Assembly (NCBI GenBank): GCA_030737875.1
Contig: CM060912.1
Span: 460,912,310 to 460,976,309 of the forward strand
Direction of reading: 5' to 3'
DNA length: 64,000 nt
Source: Allium sativum
Taxonomy: Eukaryota > Streptophyta > Magnoliopsida > Asparagales > Amaryllidaceae
The notes under the pieces are model-generated. The model had not been told where the DNA came from. It did no database searches and saw nothing but the letters and a program-made list of their open reading frames with translations. Shown piece after piece: positions 36,351 through 49,240 of the stretch. The position numbers and the translations under genes are program-made. Numbering within the stretch: position 1 is the stretch's first letter; every line of letters starts with the position of its first letter.

Positions 36351-36504
36351 GTAATGAAACTTGTCTTATTCCTTAAATGTGTACTGTAATATGCAAACCT
36401 GATTAAAGCACTAAATTATAAGCACATGAAGGGTATTCATAAAATGAATATTAATACCATACAAATCGCAAAAGGAAGGCTCTTTAATTAACAAATTGAA
36501 ACGA

Positions 36505-37190
36505 TAAAAATGAAGTTGTAAGATACAAGGCATGACTTGCTGCAAAAGGTTTTATGCAGAAACCAGATTTTGACTTTATAGAAACATACTCTCCTATATG
36601 GATGTCATGTTATTTCGATATTTGGTAAGCCTTTTAGTTCCTGAGAGGCTTGATGTAATATTAACTGATGTTATAACAACTCATCTATACGGTGAATTAG
36701 ATATCGATATTTACATGAGAATCTCATATAGATATAAGTTGCCTGAAGCAAAATCAAAGTTGATGTACTCATTAAAACTGAGACGATCGCTATAAGGTTT
36801 GAAACAATCCAGAAGAATGTGGTATAGCCGTCTTAGTGAATATTTGGTGAAAGATGGATATAAAAATAATCTCATTTGTCCATGTATCTTTATAAAGAAA
36901 TCGGTAAAGGGATTTGCTATTTTAGCAGTATATGTTGTTGATATAATTTTAATTGGGACTCTAGAAAAGGTTGATGAAACATTGGATTACTTGAAATAGG
37001 AATTTGAATGAAAGATCTTAGCAAAAATAAATACTGTCTTGGTTTACAAATCGAGCATAGTAAAAATGGAAAACTAATCCATCAATCAAATTACATTCAG
37101 AAAATCCTGAAGCGTTTCAAATGGGTAAAGCATATCCACTTAGTATGCATATGGTTGTCAGATCAATAGATATTAAAATGGACCCTTACC
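36505..37190 (+). pseudogene. pol: Ty1/copia reverse transcriptase remnant
   Basis: Broken copia RT (RVT_2 family). Recognisable pieces in order: VRYKA*LAAKGFMQKPDFD-like sequence at 36510-36590, FRYLVSLLVPERLDVILTDV (36610-36670), YGELDIDIYMRIS, YSLKLRRSL then a stop, GLKQSRRMWYSRLSEYL (36799-36850), CPCIFIKKSVKGFAILAVYV (36870-36930), then VDIILIGT. The catalytic YVDD motif reads YVVD, so the first aspartate is lost. Stops at 36793-36798 and about 36998 and frameshifts follow. The degraded QIEH and HPL-like segments to 37190 are the expected continuation. The element is dead. Confidence 0.88.
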
Positions 37191-37269
37191 ATCCAAAAGA
37201 AGATGATGTAAATGTAATTGATCCAAAAGTATCAACTCAAACGGTAACATATGAAAATAAGTTATAATG

Positions 37270-37868
37270 TACTATTTTTCTTTATTTAATTTTTTTTCCA
37301 TTGGGTTTTCTTATTATGACTTTAACGAGGTATTACTTTTGTCCGAAAGCATCATACTCCATTTCACATAGTAAATTATTGAAATATGATATTTTATATT
37401 GTACTCTTTTACCTTCACTAAGATTTTTCCTATCAGGATTTTCTTAGTAAGGTTTTAACGCGGCAACATTTGATCCAGAAATATCAAATATCTTTTGATA
37501 CAACAAACTATTATTTATGAAGACAATGCAGCTTACATGGCTCAGATTCAAGTAGACTATACCATGGCTGATAGGATGAAGTACATTTCTTATAAATTTC
37601 TATTCGCACATGAAATATGAAAGGATAACGAGAAAGTGGAGGAAAAATTCAGTTTCAAGAAAAGCGGGTAGATCTGTTCTCAATGGCAATTTCCAAATCA
37701 ACGTTTCAGAAGATGAAGTACAAAATTGGCATGTGTCGGCCGCATATATAGAATAATTGAATAATGTGTTAGAGCATATAAAATTATGTTATGTACTCTT
37801 TTCTTTAACTGATATTTTTCCCACTGGGTTTTTGTTAGTAAGGTTTTTTATGAGGCATTATCTTGATC
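37270..37868 (+). pseudogene. Copia RNase H remnant and 3' repeat motifs
   Basis: At 37510-37620 the translation gives TIIYEDNAAYMAQIQVDYTM-like sequence with ADRMKYISYKFLFAHE, matching the copia RNase H segment (EDNAACIAQ ... DRTKHISPKFF). Before and after it are copies of a motif of the form CCATTGGGTTTT-CTTAGTAAGGTTTT-AACG-AGGCA (near 37300, 37430 and 37820, and again at 43640 beyond the solo LTR). Repeated motifs of this kind near the 3' end are known from plant copia elements. The copia sequence is then cut at 37868 by solo LTR S. Confidence 0.8.
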
Positions 37869-37873
37869 TTAAG
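37869..37873. repeat. Target-site duplication of solo LTR S, left copy (ttaag)
   Basis: Identical to 43563-43567 on the other side of the solo LTR. Confidence 0.88.
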
Positions 37874-38817
37874 TGAAGCGACCCAAACTTCCCCATAAAG
37901 GAAAGCCCGGATTGAGTTGCGAACAGGACAAATCAGGAAACAAACAGAAGAACATTTCATTGCTTATTACAATAATTTACATCAGAGTACAAGAATATAA
38001 CTGAGTATGAATAAATATTATACATTTGATAAATATCGGAGATTCAAATTACTTTTAAATACATAGAAGCAGAAAAATGATACAAAACACAACTGAAAGA
38101 AATACACAGATACAGAGCTTTCCGAATATCACTTCAGCTATAAACCAGGATCCTGTAAGAAAAATCTGCAAAACCAAAACTACTAGCTGCCTATGTGGAA
38201 AATATGGGCACCCAGAGTTTAGGTCAAAACAATAAACTCCAGGTCAGTCATGTGACTAGTGTGAGAACTAAAATAGTTATTAATCTGATTTTAAAGTTAG
38301 GTAAATCAAGGGACCTCGCCGTATAACACAGAACTGGTTTACCCCCAGGAATACCAGTGTATAAAACAAATAGCGCAATGCTAAATAAAGAACAATGAAG
38401 CCATTATAAGACTCAAGTCCCATCACACAATGCAACACAAACCAGAGGATACAGTTTTACCTTATAATGGCCAAAATATGCTTGATACGTATAAAACAAA
38501 TCATTTGATGTTATTATTAGTGTATATGTGTCTCAAAAACAATTTCAATCATAATATCAATCCTAGGCGGCATGGGTACCATCTATCATGTCGCTATATA
38601 TAAGTTTACAATCAAAACCGCACATGTCGTATTGAAAGTTGGATTTCCATCATGAACCAAAGCAAGGGATCGTCCTTACTGAATTTAAGATGCTATAGCC
38701 CGTGTCTCAGGCTACAGCCACAACTGCACCTAGGAGCCACAGGGCCGGTCCACATTTTAAGTGGATTAAAAATCCCTGAACAATACGTTTCCCCGCCCTA
38801 TGGGGCGTACATGAGCC

Positions 38818-39080
38818 AGATGACTCAATATCCATCGGTTCCGTAGTAACCGATATATCCGAGGTGCCTCGCATTCCAACAACCACATAGGTAAAAATAT
38901 AAAAATGTCGGGGCTTGTAAAACCCAGACACCACCTCTAACTAGAAAGAAAAGCCAGATGACTCAATATCCATCGGTTCCATAGTAACCGATATATCCGA
39001 GGCGCCTCGCATTCCAACAACCACATAGGTAAAAATATAAAAATGCCGGGGCTTGTAAAACCCAGACACCACCTCTAACT
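38818..39080. repeat. Tandem duplication of about 135 bp in solo LTR S
   Basis: AGATGACTCAATATCCATCGG at 38817 recurs at 38955. Both copies continue with the GTAACCGATATATCCGAGG, CCACATAGGTAAAAATATAAA and CCACCTCTAACTAG stretches. The copies differ at only a few bases, so the duplication is much younger than the LTR. Confidence 0.88.
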
Positions 39081-42000
39081 AGTAAGAAACACATGTTCTC
39101 CCTGGATCCTTCTCCCGTTTCTGGTTCATACCGGGAAGTGAAGCTCGCAAATTAACGCTATACACAAAGCGGTGCTATATTAAAGCTATGCTATGATCAT
39201 CAACCACAAGACTCTGCTTTTCAATAAAAGCCTTGATCATTTGCCACGCAGGTAATTCAAGCCATGCGACTGAGGTCTATCGATATACGACCTCTAAGCT
39301 CGTACGTATCATAGAAGGGTGTTAAGCAAGAGAATAAATTCTCCGCCACCAAACAGATGTATGTTACATAGAGATCAATCAATCAAAGAGTAAAATCCAA
39401 TGTCAGACACACAGTCCATTTACAAGTTCATTCTGGGTCTGAACGAAACCGAAGGCACCTTATTCCTCGTCCCATATGTCCAATACAGGAGAGAGGCCCT
39501 TGCATATCCGGTCGATCTCCAAGTACGTCTGGACGATCACCACTTATTACCTCGTCTTGGGTGTACAACCCAATCAAGACATCAGTAATCATCCAAACGA
39601 TGTGAAGACCTCCGGTCTTCAACCACCGTCTTCATCGTCGACTAATCGTCGTATCAGTTATTCAAGATGGGATAAACCCGGTCTTCCGAATAACCCACAT
39701 ATTTTATAAATAAGTGTTACACAAACACAACATATGCCACATTCCAATCTAGATATTCTTTTACTCAGATATTCTTTTCACAATTTAAACCAAATTAAGG
39801 TTTTCCAAACTAGCCAGGATAGGAAACCTTACCGAATTAATCCCATTTCACTGTAAATCAGGTTAAAGAACAAGTTTTATTTAAAACACAGTTCGCGATA
39901 AACCCGATTCACGTTTCATTTCATTCCAATTAAATGTTAAATAATTGGAAACTCTAATAATTTTAATTAAAAGATTTATTCTTTTCACGCGGCGTTCAAG
40001 GATAGTATTATTCAAGAAACCATTCACAACAAACCCAAAATCCAATTCTTTTCAATTCCAATTAAATATTAATTGGTAAACTCCTTTAAATCTTATTAAA
40101 AGATTTAATCTTTTCTCAACTGGGCTTAAGAATAGTGTTAATGAAGACACCGTTCACGGCAAACTCAAAATCCAATTTAATATTGTATACAAGGCTCTGA
40201 ATAGAAATTATATTGTCTTATATTCAACATCAAATTCTGAAACGAACGGATATCGTTTTGGGAATAACGATATCTGTATCTTTTAAATTCCCATAACAAT
40301 ATCCGTATAATCATGGAATCCAATGCCGAAATATTCCGAAGATTATTTCCATTCAAATCCATTCCAATTTATATATTGGAAATTCTGGTTATTTTTAAAA
40401 CTATTTCAAATCCAGTTTATTTATTTTGAAATATTGGATTATAATTCTAGTTCATAACCAGTCCATTTCGATAAAAATATATTTTTATCTTTTCAAATAC
40501 GGAATTTTTCATCCCAATTCTTTCCAAATCATTTATTATGATTCTAAACAAATTATTGATATCTTTAATAAATTTATCAAGGCCCGTACAGTCGATTTCC
40601 ATAAACAGTCGTCGAACTGCACTTACAGTGACCTTTTCCAAATTTTATTTGGACATAATTCCAAATCCAACCGTTAGATTTCAAATTCTTTATATTCTCG
40701 GAAAGCTCTTTTCGATACAAACCCAAAGGTTCCGGTTTTTGGAGAACCCGATGGTCGGATCTCCCGTAATGTCCGTTCGTGGTCAATGGTTGAAATTCGC
40801 GAACTGCCGCGGCGCGGTGCGTTCTATTCAGGCCATTAAATATATATAATATATATTTCGTTGATTTCCATTTAAAATGTATTTTATAAATCGTTTTAAA
40901 TTCAGTTTCAAAACGATTTCAACTTCATATTCAATTTCAAATCAAAATTGAATATTCCATATCATTAGTATATAAATAATAATATTTTAAAACATTAGAT
41001 TTTGAAATCACTTCCTTTTCGATATTCATTATAAAAATGAATAAAATCAATATAAATATTGTTCACGTCAAAATGGCGTTAATCTAATCAACACGGCTTC
41101 ATATATTTAAATATTTTCGTGTCCATCCCAAATCAGACATCAAAATCATATTTTGATCCATTACTTAATATTATTTTAAAATATTCATTACTCGACATTT
41201 TTAAAATATTCTTTAATTTAAAATATTCGTTCTTCCCGAATTGAAATCAGACACAGTCAATCACCATATAATTTTATTTATATGGATTTCATATACACAT
41301 GTACACAACAATAATCAAACACAGTCAACCATCATCCAGAGTGCATTACACAACTGCATAAGCGTTAAGTATAAATAATTAGCACTTACAATAGCCTGTC
41401 AACCCATCGATGGACATACAACTAAATATTGGGATTAATGTATGTCCAATATCATCCCAATACCCATGTGGGGTTTTCAACACATGACTATTTTATTCCA
41501 TTCCACATTATATTCTCAATCAATTTCTAAAACACAACAAAATCAAACATGTCGTCCATGGTCTGTGGGCGATGGGTGTCGGGTGCTGCTAAGCACCGTC
41601 TGCATCCTAGTATATATTTTAACTAGAAAAGAAAATTAAAGTGAGAAGTTCTCACCTTTGGTTTCCACTCCTCCATTCTTTATTTCTGAATGGTTCGGAT
41701 CTGGATTCGATCCAGCGCGTTGTATTCTTCACAGATTCCAATGTAATCAGTTTCATGCAGTTTTATGTTAAAAATAACATTTCTAAACAATGATGTTTAT
41801 AAATAAAAATCATATCTTTATATCGTTATATATATTAAAAATCAAAATTTTACATCGCTATATATTAAAAATCACTTCTTTTTATGTTATACATATAAAT
41901 AAATGTCAAATCTTTATATGTAAAAATCACATTTTTATACCAAAACCATTTTTATAAAAACCATATTTTTTTTATATTATGAAATATCTTTTCTTTTATT

Positions 42001-42686
42001 ATTAAAAATCTAATCTTTTTATTTTCAAAAATAGAATCTTTTTCCATATCAAAATCTAACCTTTCTTAATATAAAAATCTCATTTTTTTTAAATATCCCT
42101 TCTTGTATAAAAATCGCATTTTTATGATATCACCTAATGTATAAAAATCAATTTTTTTTATTCTTTACTACATATGCAAAAGTTTCAAATATTTAAAACT
42201 ACAATATATATTTATATGTATATGTATATATATTTCAGATTTTTACAATTGTATTCTACATAAAACTGATTTTTATCTATTTATAAAACTGATTACATTA
42301 AATAAAAATGAATAAAAACTCACCTTTTAGCAAAAAATCGAATCTTTGTCGAGGGAGGCTACGTGGCTTCGTCGGAGGTAGGAGGAGTGGCCAATGGCGC
42401 GGTGGAGGTCTCAGGGGATGGCGTCGGCCTACAGGTGGAGGCGGTGGGCGGTTTGGCTATGGGGGGTTATACCTGGAAGGAGTACGGCGGGGGGTACGTG
42501 GAGGTCGGGGAGGCGGCTAGAGGTGGCGACTCCGGTGTGGGGCACGACGCGACGTAGGATGGAGGCGGGGGATTGCCTGTACGGCGGCAAAATCGTGATC
42601 GGGGGGAGGGGCTTGAGGGTCAACGGGGTTTTATTTTAAATAAGGGGCTCGATTTTGTCTAGGGAGGTAAGTTAGGGTTTACACCC

Positions 42687-42696
42687 TTTTATATAT
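42687..42696 (-). promoter_or_regulatory. TATA box of solo LTR S
   Basis: ATATATAAAAGGG on the minus strand, about 870 bp from the LTR start and directly before the GC-rich leader. It is the clearest TATA box in the L3/S branch. Confidence 0.6.
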
Positions 42697-43562
42697 TTTA
42701 TTTATTTAATTTCCTAAAAGTAACTTTTTATTTTCAACTCCAAATCGAACCCAACGACTGTCGCCTCTAACTAATTAACCGCATTCTAAACACAATGGGA
42801 GGCTGTTATGATCATTTTTCATCAAAATTAAAATATAAATCAATACATATTGAATTTAAACGTACATTTTCATTTACCGGGGCCACATACTGACTCCAAA
42901 AATTCCAGAAAAATTAATTTGGCTATGTTTTGACGATATAGTCCTAACAAAACTAATTTCATCGAATTTGGAGACCGTTTGAAAAACGGTTATTTTTCAG
43001 TCGATTAAATTCAAACTAAATTGACCAAACACGTTTAAATTCACCATGCTCACACATTGATTCCAAAAATTATGAAAATTGGAATCCAGCAATAATTTGA
43101 CATTCCGGATCCAACAAATGTAGTCTCATCGAAAACGGAGGTCGTTTGCAAAATCGCTATTTTTAAGGGCTATATTTCCATAGCGACTATTCTGAATCTT
43201 CAACTAGACATAACTTTTTATTCCTGCTATGAAATCTGGATTTTTCACATTTGTTGGAAAGATATTTTCAAACACATTCAAATATTTTGGTTTTACTGAA
43301 ATCCGGTTTATTTTGAATCCTGTACATTCGTTTGAAATTTGAAATCAAAATTTCAAACTACCGCGCCATTTTCAATTCCTTTTATAATTAAAATAAATAT
43401 TTATATTCTAACTTCGATTTAAATAAATTTATATGTTCTAATTCTATTCAAAATAAATTTCTAGTCGTTATTATTTAAAATAAATCATTTTAAATATTCA
43501 AAATTCATTAAAATTGCCAAAATAAATTTTTTTAATTGGTTCTAATTTTCCGTGTTGTTAGA

Positions 43563-43567
43563 TTAAG
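43563..43567. repeat. Target-site duplication of solo LTR S, right copy (ttaag)
   Basis: Partner of 37869-37873. The copia element resumes after it. Confidence 0.88.
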
Positions 43568-43728
43568 TATCAACCCTCATTATTCCGCCGTAAAATATGT
43601 TATCTAAAAATGAAACAAAATTGTACTTTTTTCCTTATTTATGATTTTTCCCACTGGGTTTTTCATCAAAAGATTTTTAATGAAACAATTAATTTTATCA
43701 TCTTTGCTTACGCAAATTCAAGATGGAG

Positions 43729-43944
43729 TGTTGTTTATAATATGTAAAAGTAATAAGGGTGAATATGTTAATATTCTAAAGGACTTTGCTGCAATTTACA
43801 TGACATGTAGACTCTATAAATAGAGAGATTGTTTACGTTGTGTTGTACACCTGAATCAATAGAAATGACAAGTCTCTTTTCTAATACCTTATGTTCTCTT
43901 TAATGGCTTCTCCTTTTTTACCTATTTTGTTTTATTTTATAACA
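43729..43944 (+). repeat. 3' LTR of the Ty1/copia element
   Basis: Preceded by a purine-rich CAAGATGGAG (43719-43728) and beginning TGTTGTTTATAATATG, the usual start of short plant copia LTRs. It contains CTATAAATAGAGAG (TATA box near 43816) and ends near TTATAACA. Upstream at 43625-43690 is another copy of the CCACTGGGTTTTTC motif. The exact right edge is uncertain. The matching 5' LTR is not in the window, so the copia element is 5' truncated or rearranged. Confidence 0.72.
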
Positions 43945-45160
43945 CAAAGGAAATTGCAGTAGAAATAAGATATTATTGTAGATTTGAAGTAAAATTAGAA
44001 ATGTAACAGATATTTCTGAGAAATTTTAGACATTAGAATTTGGACTGCTAAAAACATTGGAGAAAACAGTTCCGAGAAAGGGAGAGTATTATTTTAACTT
44101 CGGAAAAATTCTTTTGACCAATGACAGTTAGCAAACCCCCTAACTTTAGATTTTATAAAATGTTAAAAAATAAATGAAATATTTCAGTATTTAGGTTTAT
44201 ATGTATAATAATAGTTTAAATGTACAATTACTTGAAATCTAATTACGAGCGGTAACGTTAGGCTTGTGCTTTGGTGTAAACTACAAATTGTGAATGTTTA
44301 ACCCTTCGAAGTAAAAAGATTTACACAAATATTCACTCATATTTCCTTATTGAAATCACGTATAATCAATTTGAATCAACATTTGTAAATCTATTTATTT
44401 TCTTAGTCTACATTTTTATTTCTATTATTAATTAATAAAGAAAAAGTTTGTAAAAAGAATTATTTGGTAGATTTTTATGTAATATCAATAATAAGTAATA
44501 TAGGAAAATAGTGTGAAGGACAAAATTAGAGAAAAATTTAACGAGAAGGACAAGAGGTCAAAAATTTAGGTTGAAGGAAACTTTTTATTGTAAAATAGGA
44601 AATGATGGTGGACCTCTGAATTCCTTGATTTACACTAAAAAGTGTCATTGTGCCTAATTTTTTCTCAAATTTTGTCTTTGTACCTAAAAATCCCTAAATA
44701 AAAATTATGGAGAAACATTTTGAATTTGCAAAAGAGTTTGATATTACATCATATTTTCAAACGATATAAAAGTTATAAGAAAATATGGTAGTGCACTCGT
44801 TATCTAAAAAATATGGTACCAAAAATGTTATTAAAGTTATAACTAAATATTGGTTAGAAATAGTATAATTTTTAATCAGTACTAACATAAATCTTGGAGT
44901 TTTGAGCGGTAAAAAAAGGCTATGAGAAAAATCGTTTAGTGGCGACCTCGGATACTTCAAAATACCCAAATTTCAAATCTAAAATCGCCAATATTTCAGC
45001 CTCCTACCATAGATCGGATGTGCCTCCAAATTTAAGATCTCCAGGACGACATGGAATTCAGGAAATATCTTAAGTCGAAGGTAAATCTCTAAATTCAGAG
45101 CTAAATTCCTTTAAGGAATTTCCGGATTTGAATTCCAAGGATCGAAATTCCGCAAATCTG
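43945..45160. other. No gene recognised; probable LINE 5' region near its end
   Basis: AT-rich DNA between the copia LTR and the LINE ORF1. I see no domain or repeat in 43945-44900. From about 44940 composition becomes more balanced, and it may be the LINE 5' UTR and N-terminal ORF1, but the frame is not open. Confidence 0.5.
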
Positions 45161-45639
45161 ATTAATCATTCACAGTCAAGGGCATGGATTGATATTGTTT
45201 AAGAAAATAATTTTCATCAATCTTCAATTCAACTGAAATTTTATGAGCCTACTGTTAAGGATAGGATGAAAATCGCTATTATAAATGAGGAATTAACCAA
45301 AGTAGCTAGAGATAGATGGGCTAATTCTATTACTTTGTATGCCTTTGGAAGTAGGCCATATTACCATTTTCTTAAAGCCTACATAGACAGAACTTGGAAT
45401 TTGAAAGGTGGATTTCAATTATTCTCTAGAGAAAATGGTTTTTATATTGTTAAATGTGAAAGTGGAGAAGAGTGTGATAAGATTTTAACTGGTGGACTGT
45501 ATTACTATAATAAGAGAATATAGTTATTAAAAAAAACGGTTCTAGGATTGTAATTAAACAAAGAATTTTTACATGCATTACTTATTTGCATTCAATTTCC
45601 TAATCTGGATTTAGATTTCTAGACCATTGTGGGTATTAG
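45161..45639 (+). pseudogene. LINE ORF1, N-terminal half (DUF4283)
   Basis: Translates in one frame as HSQSRAWIDIV, stop (45200-45202), ENNFHQSSIQLKFYEPTVKD, then an 85-residue open stretch (45266-45523) with RWANSITLYAFGSRPYYHF, WNLKGGFQLFSRENGFYIVK and EECDKILTGGLYYYNKR. This is the DUF4283 domain of plant L1-type LINE ORF1 proteins (RNA binding). After a stop, FPNLDLDF is still readable. The frame is then cut at 45639 by L2. The second half is at 59030. Confidence 0.85.
45635..45639. repeat. Target-site duplication of L2, left copy (attag)
   Basis: Partner attgg at 59030-59034 has one mismatch. Both lie inside the LINE ORF1. Confidence 0.75.
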
Positions 45640-46709
45640 TGTAACGACCCGTATTTTTAACGGATAATAAATATTTTATTTAATTATTTAAATAATGGTT
45701 TGGTAATTTAAAATGACCAAAATTAAACAATATTGAATATTTTATTAATATTAATAGTAGAATAATATATTTAATTCTGAAATAATCAAAAATAGTAGGA
45801 CTGGCAATATGGTGTGAATTGAATCATTTAACTAATATATAATTCAGTTTAGAATTTGAATTATATTAACAAATTTATTTATAAATGTCAGTTGAACGTA
45901 AAAATTATATTATAATTATAATTGAGCTCGAAATGGCGTGATAGTTCGTAATTTAGCAATTCGAACTTTAAACGAATATACAGAATCCGTCTTAAGTCGG
46001 ATTTATGTGAAATAAGAAACGTTCGGATCTAGTGAACTATATTTTTCTAATGGAAGAGAAAAATCGAGATTTCGTTGTGTAGATTGTGAGTTATGCCCAA
46101 ATCAAATTTCCAGAAAGTCGCTATGGAATTCGTTTATAATTTATAATGATTTATTTATATAATAAAAGGATTTTTATTATATATTAAATATCGATATAAC
46201 TTGAATATTCAAATATCGAGTTATAAATCCAGATATGCATATTTGGAGCTATATGATGTTGTATACGAATATAGACGATAATACTAATTTATTAATATTA
46301 AATTGTTTTTAAATATATTTATATTTAAATGGTTTATTTTAGACCTCAGAAAATAGCCATTTTTGCAAACGACCTCCGTTTTCAACGAAACAAATTTTAT
46401 TGGATCCAGAATATTAAATTATTGTTAGATTTCAATTTTCGTGATTTTTGGAGTCAGTATGTGGCCGTACGGGATTTTAATATGAAAAATAGTCAATAAT
46501 CTGACTTTAAAAATGAGCTGTGTGAGCAGACGGACTCGGAATTCGATGAAACAAGTTTCGTTGGGTCCGTAATGTCAAACTCTAGTTGTATGTCCATTTC
46601 CGTCGAATTTGGGTGTCGTACGTGATCATACAGATTTTTTGGTGATAAATACAAATAACGATTGATTAAAAATCGATATAAAATGGAATAAAAAAATATA
46701 ATTACTCTC

Positions 46710-46717
46710 TATAAATA
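46710..46717 (+). promoter_or_regulatory. TATA box of the L2 5' LTR
   Basis: TATAAATA within CTCTCTATAAATATCC, about 1070 bp into the LTR. The 3' LTR has it at 54140-54147. The position matches the L1 box. Confidence 0.65.
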
Positions 46718-48219
46718 TCCTCACTATTTCTCTAAACCTAAAATCATTCATTCCTCTGGTCAATCATATTTTCGCCGCCAGTATGTTATCCACAACCAAA
46801 ACATGACTTCTAAATTCCTTTTAAAATTAAATTAATTTCTATAAATTACAAGATACACATGTATGTATTCGAATTAAGGCCCTCTACTATCTTATGTAAC
46901 TTGTATGTGGTTCAGAGACTATATTCTTCGCTGAAAATTTCCAGCGAGCATCTGTGAGCAACTAAGGTTTAAGGAAAACATGGACTGGGAGTACTGATTA
47001 GTATTCTTGGATTTGGATTTAGTTTCGGCGTGAGGTATTGCACTCGCGAGCATTTTCTGGTGGAAATTAGGGGAGAAAAGTGACACGAGTCACTGTAGCA
47101 TTTGGAGGATGTCGCGAGTCGTTAAGTGTGTTCGAGTGCGAGGTTAAGGTGAAGGAGGGATTTGTTTTACGAAGTGCAGGAATTCGGTGGAGCTTGTTTT
47201 TGAAAGCATGTAGTAGAAATGGTGCGGTAGAAGGATGAAATTTTGGCAATGGCGGGAGTTATGTCTGAAGACGGTTTCGTATATGAAGAAGAAGGGATTA
47301 GAAAGTCTGAGGAGGAGAAGTATGCTATGTTTAAGTTGCAAATTAGATGGAGGGATACAAATGTTTGGATGGAAGAAAGGAGGATCGGCTGCGGTGTTTT
47401 CTAACCGTAGCTTACTGTAGAAGATGGAATAGGAGTGAGCGGGTTGTTGTCTAAATAGGCCAAGAATAAGAGGATGGTGAGGCCCAAATTGGTTATCTAT
47501 ATAAATATATAATTTAACTTTAAATTAAATAGTATAGAAACTGGTAAAATGCATATCTAATTCATACATTATCTGAATTCAGCAAAACAAGATCCATTGG
47601 GATCGTTTGGATGAGGGCTACACAATGGAACTGATTCGGAATGAATTGGAGCTCGTTACAATTTATAGAAAAATAAATTGCCTGATCTGAATCAACGAGA
47701 GTTTTTCGTTATTTAACGATAAACGATCAAAGTGAGTAAATCTCACTAACTCTGCACAATTTATATATTTATACCGTATTTCTAGAATTGATATATGATG
47801 GTTGATTGTTGTATGTTGATTGTTTGAATGAACTGCTAATTGATTGGTTAAAATTATAGATTTAGTTTTATATATATATTAATATATATATCGTTAACCA
47901 TATATTGACTCTGTTTATCAGAATATTTCATATTGAAATAAAATTAATGTTATTTATGTTGATTAACATCTGTGGACGCAGGGAAACAGGTTGGAGGGAT
48001 CCAACTGGATTCCTCAATATTTATAATACTGTTTTTTCATATATCGTGATATATGATGTGAATACAATCTGTTGTTGATTATGTGTGTTTGGATGATATT
48101 GATCATGGTTGTTTGGTATTTTAAAAACCATAAGAAATACTGGAATGTATAAAGAGAAATTTCAAAGTGTATATTGAAATTAAAATATATTTATATAAAA
48201 TCAAATGATTTTATAAAAA

Positions 48220-48420
48220 GGAATTTCAAAGTGGATATTGAATTTAAGGATTTTATAAAATCAAAGGATTTTATAAAAGAAAATAATTATAAAATGAAAA
48301 AGATTTTAATAAAAGAAAATAATTATAAAATGAAAAGGGTTTTATAAAAGGAAATAATTATAAAATGAAAAGGGTTTTATAAAAGGTAATAATTATAAAA
48401 TGAAAGGGGTTTTATAAGAA
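48220..48420 (+). repeat. 35-bp tandem array around TTTTATAAAA (L2 5' LTR)
   Basis: Four to six copies of a unit with GGTTTTATAAAAGG, AATAATTATAAAATGAAAAG. TTTTATAAAA is a perfect palindrome. The 3' LTR version (about 55690-55850) has fewer units. Confidence 0.8.
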
Positions 48421-48892
48421 GAGAATTTTACATTAGGAAGGTTTAGACCCGAGCTTCGCACACGGGTGTAACATGATATGGATTTCAAGTAAATATTTAA
48501 ATAGAATCTGTTTTAACAGAAGAATTGAGAAGATTAATTTATAAATAATGTTTTATAAATTAAATAAAATATTTATTATGTGATAAATGGAATATATAAG
48601 TTTGATATCATATAGAGAAGTTAAATCGGTTTCAACACCGATATCTGAAATCGAAAGTGAACGTAGCAGTGTAAAAGGAGTTATAAATAAGATTTTTACG
48701 AATAGTCTATAAATAGAAGTATAAATAGAATTTGGAATTGATATTTTTTTTAAATGAGAAATCAAACTGGTTGATTTGATAAAAGAAATAATTTTCCCAT
48801 TTTACTTAAATAAGGGACTTAAGTCAATATTTTGCGTAGTGAAAATATTATAAAGAAAACTGGGTTTTGAAATAGGAATTTAAAAAGAGAGT

Positions 48893-49240
48893 TAATCGAA
48901 TATTAGTTATTCGAATAGAGTTAATCGAATATTAGTTATTCGAATAGAGTTAATCGAATATTAGTTATTCGAATAGAGTTAATTGAATATAAGTTATTCG
49001 AAGAGAGTTAATCGAATATAAGTTATTCGAAGAGAGTTAATCGAATATATGTTATTCGAAGAGAGTTAATCGAATATAAGTTATTCGAAGAGAGTTAATC
49101 GAACAAAAGTTATTCAAAGAGAGTTAATCGAATATATGTTATTCGAAGAGAGTTAATCGAATATATGTTATTCGAAGAGAGTTAATAATATTTGTCATTC
49201 GAAGGGAGTTAATCGAATAGATTTTATTCGAAAGAGAGTT
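48893..49240 (+). repeat. 29-bp hairpin array, about 12 copies (L2 5' LTR)
   Basis: Unit: GAGAGTTAATCGAATATAAG followed by TTATTCGAA. TCGAATA and TATTCGA are inverted around TAAGT or TTAGT, giving a 7-bp stem and 5-nt loop in each unit. The 3' LTR has about 14 copies at 56310-56720. The loop differs (TTAGT, TAAGT, TATGT) while the arms are mostly kept. Confidence 0.9.

Larger units (their letters stand above)
37874..43562 (-). mobile_element. Solo LTR S (5689 bp), diverged relative of the L3 LTR
   Basis: A single LTR with perfect TTAAG duplications and no interior or partner, the usual product of LTR-LTR recombination. Read on the minus strand it starts TCTAACAACACGG (L3: TGTAACAACCCGG) and ends near AAGTTTGGGTCGCTTCA. 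It keeps the L3 part order: U3 block (aaactaccgcgcc on plus, 43357), GACGAAAC-type motifs (43101-43155, 42935-43000), TATATAAAAGGG (42696-42685), GC-rich leader (42650-42340), decayed hairpin array (42300-41780), conserved GGCGGAGAATTTATTCTCTT block (39351-39317) and the GAGTTTA/TAAACTC hairpin (38239-38215). A segment of about 116 bp is duplicated at 38818-39080. Confidence 0.9.

Noticed and set aside
42308..42639. Glycine/arginine-rich frames (60-80 codons)
   Set aside because: They overlap in several frames on both strands in the GC-rich leader of the solo LTR, as expected from composition.
45214..45223. CATCAATCTT also found right after the LINE poly(A) tail (60512), a possible LINE target duplication
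   Set aside because: The upstream copy is inside recognisable ORF1 sequence (between AWIDIV and KFYEPTVKD), so the LINE starts further left. The match is probably chance.
48893..49240. Regular 29-bp repeats looking like a CRISPR array
   Set aside because: There are no unique spacers; units are contiguous and the context is a plant LTR. It is a tandem array.
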